Assembly: GCA_002067405.1 (NCBI GenBank)
Contig: MVRP01000108.1
Coordinates: 1-12,912 of the forward strand
DNA from: Syntrophorhabdaceae bacterium PtaU1.Bin034
Lineage (GTDB): Bacteria; Desulfobacterota_G; Syntrophorhabdia; Syntrophorhabdales; WCHB1-27
Length of the DNA: 12,912 nucleotides
Direction of reading: 5' to 3'
Position 1 is the first letter of the stretch. Each line of letters starts with the position of its first letter. Shown one piece after another: positions 8,137-12,912 of the stretch. A program made the position numbers and the translations under genes. A model generated the notes under the pieces. It was not told the DNA's origin, did no database searches, and saw only the letters and a list, made by a program, of their open reading frames with translations.

Positions 8137-8490
8137 ATGTTGATGATAAAGGCGATCGTAAGACCGGAGAAAGTGGATGCGGTGCTGGAGCGGTTGATGG
8201 CTGAGGGTTTTCCTGCGGTCACGAGGATGAGTGTATCCGGGCGAGGTAAGCAGCGCGGGATCAAGATCGGAGAGGTAACCTATGACGAGATACCCAAAGA
8301 ACTGTTGATGATGGTTGTGCCGGACGCCGATAAGGACCTGGTGATCAAGACCGTAATGGGCGCTGCCCGCACGGGCGACAAAGGTGCGTTTGGCGACGGC
8401 AAGATATTCGTTTCTCCCGTGGATGAAGTATACACGGTCAGTTCCGGCATCAAGGAGACAGACGGAGGGACCGAGGAGGTAGCCGTATGA
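8137..8490 (+). CDS. nifI1: nitrogenase PII-like regulator NifI1
   Basis: NifI1 is a GlnB/PII-family protein that, with NifI2, binds the MoFe protein and blocks activity when fixed nitrogen is plentiful; 2-oxoglutarate relieves this (known from methanogens). The 117-residue sequence has the PII start MIKAIVRPEK (3-12), the GRGKQRG string (35-41) opening a short T-loop, and the B-loop GDGKIFVSPV (86-95). Between TG and GDGK there are five residues (DKGAF), against two in its neighbour NifI2 and in ordinary GlnB. A good AAAGGAG precedes the ATG. Placement between nifH and nifD separates it from general glnB. Its stop overlaps the nifI2 start (ATGA), so the two are translationally coupled. Confidence 0.95.
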   Translation: MLMIKAIVRPEKVDAVLERLMAEGFPAVTRMSVSGRGKQRGIKIGEVTYDEIPKELLMMVVPDADKDLVIKTVMGAARTGDKGAFGDGKIFVSPVDEVYTVSSGIKETDGGTEEVAV

Positions 8491-8867
8491 AAGAGGTGAT
8501 GGCCGTCATCAGGATGAACAAGATCAACCAGACGAAACGGGCGCTGGCTGATGCGGGGATATCGTCCGTTCATGCCCGGGAATGTCTCGGCCGTGGAAAA
8601 GGGCTTGTAGACCTCGACGTGCTGAAGGGGGCTGAAGCCGGGTATGAGGAAGCAATCTCGCTCCTCGGGAACACGCAGCGTCTGATCCCCAAGCGCATGA
8701 TATCGATCATCGTGCCTGACAAGCTGGTGAAAAGGACTGTTGACGCGATAATCGCATCCAACCGTACGGGCAAGGCCGGCGACGGCAAGATATTCGTCAT
8801 GCCCGTCCAGGACGCCGTCCGCATCAGGACCGGCGAGTCGGGTGACGAAACGCTCGACGAGGCGTGA
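8487..8867 (+). CDS. nifI2: nitrogenase PII-like regulator NifI2
   Basis: NifI2 is the partner of NifI1 in direct inhibition of nitrogenase. The 126-residue protein begins MKEVMAVIRMNK, typical of the group, carries GRGK (35-38) and the B-loop GDGKIFVMPV (98-107), and ends with RIRTGESGDE (112-121), a frequent NifI2 tail. Its T-loop, from GRGK to PKR (68-70), is about 29 residues, roughly twice that of NifI1, and contains Y53. The start overlaps the nifI1 stop by four bases, with GAGGAGG just upstream. The 109-base gap to nifD holds an unexplained strong ribosome site and a tiny frame (see findings). Confidence 0.95.
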   Translation: MKEVMAVIRMNKINQTKRALADAGISSVHARECLGRGKGLVDLDVLKGAEAGYEEAISLLGNTQRLIPKRMISIIVPDKLVKRTVDAIIASNRTGKAGDGKIFVMPVQDAVRIRTGESGDETLDEA

Positions 8868-8976
8868 GGAAAGAGGAGGCATGGTAAGACTTTCATGAAA
8901 ACCGGATGCACAAAGCACGTGGAGATAAACGACGGACAGGCTTTGACGAAATCGATGAGGAAGGAAGGAGGGACCT

Positions 8977-10626
8977 ATGGCAACGGCGAAAGACGATAGA
9001 ATCGATCTTGTCGATCCTTTTGAGATAAAGGAAGAGATGCTCAGAAAGTATCCGGCGAAAGTGGCGAGGCGGCGGGCAAAACAGATCGTCGTGAACAAGG
9101 TGGAGCAGGCGGAACAGGTACCGGAGATTCTCGCCAATACAAGGACCATACCCGGCATCCTCACCATGAGGGGTTGTGCGTATGCGGGTTGCAAGGGCGT
9201 GGTACTCGGTCCTACCAGAGACATCCTTCAGATCACCCACGGGCCAATAGGGTGCGGTTTCTACAGCTGGCTTACACGGCGCAATCAGACCAGGCCGCGC
9301 ACCCCCGAAGGCCATAATTTCATGACCTACGCGATGTCCACCGACATGCAGGAAGAGGAGATCATCTTCGGAGGCGAAAAGAAGCTGAGAAAAGCCATCG
9401 AGGAGGCGATCGGCCTTTTTCATCCCAAGGCGATCGGCATTTTTTCCACCTGTCCGGTTGGCCTCATCGGGGACGATGTTCATGCAGTGGCCAGGGAGAT
9501 GGAGGGCAAACACCCGGAGGTCAACATCTTTGCCTTTAGCTGTGAGGGCTACAAAGGGGTGAGCCAGTCTGCCGGTCACCATATTGCCAACAACAAGGTT
9601 TTCACCGACGTGGTCGGCCAGCTCGAACAGCCGAAAGAAGGGCAATTCCGCTTCAGCATCCTCGGCGAGTACAACATCGGAGGTGATGCCTTCGAGATCG
9701 AGCGGATTGTCGACAAATGCGGCATGACCCTTCATGCCACGTTCAGCGGCAACTCGGAATACGAGGAGTTCGCGAGCGCCCACACCGTAGACCTCAATGT
9801 GGTCATGTGCCACCGGTCAATCAATTATATGGCCGACATGATGGAGAAGAAGTACGGCATACCGTGGCTGAAGATCAACTTTATCGGCGCCAATGCAACG
9901 GCCAAATCGCTCCGTAAAATAGCGGCCTACTTCGACGATCAAGGCCTGATGGATCGGGTGGAACAGGTGATCGCAGAGGAGATGGCCGAAGTCGAAAAGG
10001 TGCGGGAGAGGATCAAATCCCGCTGCGAAGGAAAGCTGGCAATGCTCTTTGTCGGGGGGTCCAGGGCGCACCACTACCAGGAGCTTTTTGCGGAGATAGG
10101 GATGCGGACCATATCGGCCGGCTACGAATTTGCCCACCGGGACGATTACGAGGGGCGCAGGGTGCTGCCGGATATCGTGATGGACGCAGATACCCGTAAT
10201 ATAGAAGAACTGACGGTAGAACCCGACCCGCAGCGCTACGAGCCGAGAAAAGGCGAAGCCGAGATAAGGAGGCTCGCAGAGGAAGGCATCATCATGGGTG
10301 AATATGCGGGGATGATGCCGGAAATGGCGGAAAACAGCCTCGTTATCGATGACCTCAACCACCACGAAACCGAAGTGCTTATAGAACGGTACAAACCGGA
10401 CGTATTCTGCGCGGGCATCAAAGAGAAATACGTGATCCAGAAAGCCGGTGTACCCCTGAAACAACTGCACAGCTACGATTACAGCGGACCTTACGCAGGA
10501 TTCAAGGGCGCCATCAACTTCTACAAGGAAATAGACCGTATGGTCAACTCGAAGATCTACCGTTTTGTGAAGGCACCCTGGCAGGAAAGCCCCGAGCTTG
10601 CGGGAAGTTACGGGTGGAGCAAATGA
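8977..10626 (+). CDS. nifD: nitrogenase MoFe protein alpha chain
   Basis: NifD binds FeMo-co, where N2 is reduced, and shares the P-cluster with NifK. All key residues are present: P-cluster ligands C67, C93 and C159, FeMo-co ligands C278 (MCHRSINY) and H498 (QLHSYDYSGPY), and the active-site residues Q197, H201 and R101. The string LHSYDYSGPY and MCHRS place it with Mo-dependent NifD rather than VnfD or AnfD. At 549 residues it is longer than the Azotobacter type; the extra material lies at about 395-450, between HRDDYEGR and SLVIDD, where Clostridium pasteurianum NifD has its known insertion, with similar wording on both sides. GGAGGG lies before the ATG. A 101-base gap with a 15-bp inverted repeat separates it from nifK. 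Confidence 0.98.
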   Translation: MATAKDDRIDLVDPFEIKEEMLRKYPAKVARRRAKQIVVNKVEQAEQVPEILANTRTIPGILTMRGCAYAGCKGVVLGPTRDILQITHGPIGCGFYSWLTRRNQTRPRTPEGHNFMTYAMSTDMQEEEIIFGGEKKLRKAIEEAIGLFHPKAIGIFSTCPVGLIGDDVHAVAREMEGKHPEVNIFAFSCEGYKGVSQSAGHHIANNKVFTDVVGQLEQPKEGQFRFSILGEYNIGGDAFEIERIVDKCGMTLHATFSGNSEYEEFASAHTVDLNVVMCHRSINYMADMMEKKYGIPWLKINFIGANATAKSLRKIAAYFDDQGLMDRVEQVIAEEMAEVEKVRERIKSRCEGKLAMLFVGGSRAHHYQELFAEIGMRTISAGYEFAHRDDYEGRRVLPDIVMDADTRNIEELTVEPDPQRYEPRKGEAEIRRLAEEGIIMGEYAGMMPEMAENSLVIDDLNHHETEVLIERYKPDVFCAGIKEKYVIQKAGVPLKQLHSYDYSGPYAGFKGAINFYKEIDRMVNSKIYRFVKAPWQESPELAGSYGWSK

Positions 10627-10628
10627 AC

Positions 10629-10695
10629 CGCAAGGAGTGAGGAACAAAGGGTAAGGAATCGGAGCTTCCCTGAATCCATCTCCTCACTCCTTGCG
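10629..10695. repeat. 15-bp perfect inverted repeat in the nifD-nifK gap
   Basis: cgcaaggagtgagga (10629-10643) and tcctcactccttgcg (10681-10695) are exact complements around a 37-base loop. It begins 2 bases after the nifD stop and ends 32 bases before nifK. There is no T run, so it is not an ordinary terminator; an mRNA-stabilising or REP-like element fits better. Confidence 0.8.
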
Positions 10696-10727
10696 CCTTG
10701 CACTTACGACATGTAAAGGAGACGGCT

Positions 10728-12104
10728 ATGCTATTAAGACATACACCTCAACAATTGGCAGACCGGACGGCGCTCACGGTGAACCCTGCCAAGACGTGCC
10801 AGCCCATAGGCGCCATGTATGCGGCCCTCGGCATCCACAACTGCCTTCCCCACAGCCACGGGTCCCAAGGGTGCTGCGCCTATCACCGGAGTGCGCTCAC
10901 CAGACACTACAAAGACCCGATCATGGCGACTACCAGCTCCTTTACGGAAGGGGCGTCGGTGTTCGGAGGTCAGGCGAACCTGGTGGAAGCCATCAACAAC
11001 ATTTTTACCATTTACGGCCCAGACGTCATCGCTGTCCACACTACGTGCCTTTCGGAGGTGATCGGTGACGACCTGCCCCAGATCATCAATAAGGCACAGG
11101 CAGAGGGAAAGATCCCGAAAGGCAGGAAGGTCATCCACACGAACACGCCGAGCTTCAAGGGCTCCCATATAACCGGCTTTGCCAACATGACCCAGAGCAT
11201 GGTGCAGTATCTGGCGGAGAATACCGGAAAGAACCTGAGCCAGATCAACATAATCCCCGGTTTCGTCGAGCCCTCTGACATGACGGAGATAAAAAGGATC
11301 GTTACCGAGATGGGAATCAAATCCGTGATGTTTCCCGATACGTCAGGCGTGGTAAACGGTCCGATGGACGGCAAGTTCCACATGTACCCGAAGGGCGGTG
11401 CTACAGTGGGGCAGATCTCAAGCGCCGGGGACAGCAGGTTTACCATCGCGCTCGGCAGGGCTGCGTCGCTGCCGGCGGCAAAGCTGCTCGATACGAAATG
11501 CAGGGTTCCTTTCGAGGTCCTCGATCTTCCTATCGGTCTCAGGGCGACGGACAGGTTCATCGATACTTTGAGGAAGACGGCGGGGGTGAGCGTACCTGAA
11601 AGCCTGATGGCGGAACGGGGCCAGGTGGTCGATGTGATAACCGATATGCACCAGTATTTCTATGGCAAGAAGGTTGCTCTGGTGGGCGACCCCGACCATC
11701 TCACCTCTCTCGCGCAATTCCTGACAGACATGGACATGAAGGTGTTTCACCTCATTACAGGAACGCCGGCAGGGCTGAAATTCGAGCGGCAGATCAGGGA
11801 GTACGTAGGTGAGAGGACGACCATCCAGCACGGTCCCGGTGCCGACATGTTCCGGTTCCATCAACTGATCAAGAACGAAAAACCTGACCTCATTTTCGGG
11901 AACACCTACGCGAAATATATAGCGCGTGATGAGGACATCCCGCTTGTGCGGGTGGGTTTCCCCATCTATGACCGGGTAGGCCACCAATATTTTCCGATCA
12001 CCGGCTACCGCGGTGCATTGCGGCTCCTCGAAAAGATATTGAATGCTGTGTTGGACAGGCAGGACCGCGATGCGGCGGAAGAGAGTTTTGAATTGGTGAT
12101 GTGA
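10728..12104 (+). CDS. nifK: nitrogenase MoFe protein beta chain
   Basis: NifK pairs with NifD in the alpha2-beta2 MoFe protein and supplies half of the P-cluster ligands. In this 458-residue protein these are C24 (AKTCQPIGAMYAALG), C49 (HGSQGCCAYH) and C107 (VHTTCLSEVIGDD). The string NTPSFKGSHITGF (139-151) holds the serine near the oxidised P-cluster. The N-terminus is about 45 residues shorter than in Azotobacter, as in Clostridium pasteurianum NifK, which agrees with the clostridial-type NifD; the long NifD insertion and short NifK N-terminus normally occur together. The ATG at 10728 has AAAGGAG just upstream; a TTG ten codons earlier has none. The gap to nifE is 148 bases and full of repeats. 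Confidence 0.98.
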   Translation: MLLRHTPQQLADRTALTVNPAKTCQPIGAMYAALGIHNCLPHSHGSQGCCAYHRSALTRHYKDPIMATTSSFTEGASVFGGQANLVEAINNIFTIYGPDVIAVHTTCLSEVIGDDLPQIINKAQAEGKIPKGRKVIHTNTPSFKGSHITGFANMTQSMVQYLAENTGKNLSQINIIPGFVEPSDMTEIKRIVTEMGIKSVMFPDTSGVVNGPMDGKFHMYPKGGATVGQISSAGDSRFTIALGRAASLPAAKLLDTKCRVPFEVLDLPIGLRATDRFIDTLRKTAGVSVPESLMAERGQVVDVITDMHQYFYGKKVALVGDPDHLTSLAQFLTDMDMKVFHLITGTPAGLKFERQIREYVGERTTIQHGPGADMFRFHQLIKNEKPDLIFGNTYAKYIARDEDIPLVRVGFPIYDRVGHQYFPITGYRGALRLLEKILNAVLDRQDRDAAEESFELVM

Positions 12105-12125
12105 GCGACAGACGGGAGACAGGAA

Positions 12126-12229
12126 AGATGGGAGAGGGGAGCAAAAGCACTTGCTTCCGAGAGAAGTGATCTCCCATCTCCTTAGCGAAGCGGTCTTCAT
12201 GGACGAGCGTAGCGAGTCGATCTCCCATC
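12126..12229. repeat. repeat cluster in the nifK-nifE gap
   Basis: agatgggaga (12126-12135) and tctcccatct (12170-12179) form a perfect 10-bp inverted repeat. gatctcccatc occurs twice (12168-12178 and 12219-12229), so the left arm could pair with either copy. Between the copies lies gcgaagcg...gcgtagcgag, a pattern like REP-type extragenic elements. No T run follows. Confidence 0.65.
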
Positions 12230-12252
12230 AGGCAGTAAACAGGAGGCACAAC

Positions 12253-12912
12253 ATGATAGACATCCTGGATGAACGAAAGAAACAAGTCTATGAGAAAGGC
12301 AAGGAGGCGTTCGACCTTTCCTGCGACAAGGTGAGCCTCGCCGGATCGGTGAGCCAACGCGCCTGCGTGTTCTGCGGCTCCCGGGTGGTCCTCTATCCCA
12401 TAGCCGATGCCGTCCACCTCGTTCACGGCCCGGTGGGCTGCGCGGCCTACACGTGGGACATCAGGGGCTCTCTTTCGTCCGGTCCAGAGCTTCACCGTCT
12501 GAGCTTCTCGACCGATTTGAGAGAGGCAGAAGTGATCTACGGAGGCGAGAGAAAGCTTTATGCGGCCCTCACCGAGCTGATCGCAGCGTACCATCCGAAG
12601 GCGGCCTTTGTCTATGCCACTTGCATTGTCGGGCTCATCGGGGATGACGTCCAGGCAGTCTGCAGAAGGGTCGAGGAAGAGCAGGGCATTCCCGTCATAC
12701 CCGTCCATTCTGAAGGCTTTAAGGGGACGAAGAAGGACGGGTACCGGGCTGCATGTGAAGCGCTCTTCAGGCTGACGGGCAAGGATGGATCGACTCCCGT
12801 AAGCCCCTACGCCATTAATATCCTGGGCGACTTCAATCTGGCGGGTGAGACGTGGATTATCAAGGAGTACTACCGGCAAATGGGGATCGAAGTCGTCTCC
12901 TGCATGACAGGC
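12253..12912 (+). CDS. nifE: FeMo-co scaffold protein NifE (3' end beyond window)
   Basis: NifE forms the NifEN scaffold on which the NifB cofactor precursor is matured to FeMo-co before insertion into NifDK. The first 220 residues are present. It keeps the NifD-like cysteines C38 (ACVFCGSR), C63 (VHGPVGCAAYTW) and C124 (ATCIVGLIGDD), which hold a [4Fe-4S] cluster. The HGPVGCAAYTWDIRG string and the order C-F-C-G mark NifE rather than NifD, and the histidine of NifD QSAGHH is absent (EGFKGTKKDGY instead). AGGAGG (12241-12246) lies six bases before the ATG. It runs off the right edge, so nifN and nifB are likely to follow but are not seen. The residue after the first Cys pair (C38 and C41) differs from Azotobacter NifE. 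Confidence 0.95.
   Translation, partial: MIDILDERKKQVYEKGKEAFDLSCDKVSLAGSVSQRACVFCGSRVVLYPIADAVHLVHGPVGCAAYTWDIRGSLSSGPELHRLSFSTDLREAEVIYGGERKLYAALTELIAAYHPKAAFVYATCIVGLIGDDVQAVCRRVEEEQGIPVIPVHSEGFKGTKKDGYRAACEALFRLTGKDGSTPVSPYAINILGDFNLAGETWIIKEYYRQMGIEVVSCMTG

Noticed and set aside
10698..10727. TTG start for nifK
   Set aside because: It lies beside the nifD-nifK inverted repeat with no ribosome site. ATG 10728 has AAAGGAG and matches clostridial NifK length.

Overview
The window looks like a piece of chromosome from an anaerobic, nitrogen-fixing bacterium. The gene order nifH-nifI1-nifI2-nifD-nifK-nifE, the long NifD with a roughly 50-residue insertion, and the short NifK N-terminus match the clostridial/methanogen style of Mo-nitrogenase. 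This style is also found in syntrophic and sulfate-reducing Desulfobacterota (Deltaproteobacteria). A dedicated sigma-54 activator of the NifA type, plus Gram-negative style exported proteins, make a Desulfobacterota-like host my best guess. This is inference from protein character, not a database result.

Left part (1-2700). The first ~890 bases are gene-poor: one weak minus-strand hypothetical ORF, a tRNA T-arm-like fragment, and a strong plus-strand intrinsic terminator (889-924) with no clear gene in front of it. Then comes a minus-strand gene for an exported Cache-domain protein. It is divergent from a plus-strand gene for an exported Cu/Zn superoxide dismutase (sodC). Their shared promoter region has mirror-image TTGACACG boxes flanking a 19-bp palindrome.

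Middle part (2700-5440). A minus-strand operon encodes, in order of transcription, a previously untracked 43-residue single-pass membrane protein, a long-form NfeD membrane serine protease, and a slipin/stomatin-type SPFH protein. NfeD and slipin are a well-known membrane partnership. Divergent from this operon is a plus-strand leader with several competing hairpins and a complete intrinsic terminator, placed just ahead of nifA. It is a good candidate for an attenuator or a terminated small RNA.

Right part (5440-12912). nifA encodes a GAF-AAA+-HTH activator. Downstream is a near-consensus -24/-12 promoter and then the structural operon: nifH (Fe protein), nifI1 and nifI2 (PII-like post-translational regulators), nifD and nifK (MoFe protein) and nifE (FeMo-co scaffold, cut by the window end). 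All metal-ligand residues expected of a working Mo-nitrogenase are present. NifA should switch on transcription through sigma-54, and NifI1/NifI2 should then tune enzyme activity to nitrogen status. The nifD-nifK and nifK-nifE gaps each hold large inverted repeats that may adjust relative expression. I see no IS element, CRISPR array, rRNA or intact tRNA in the window.
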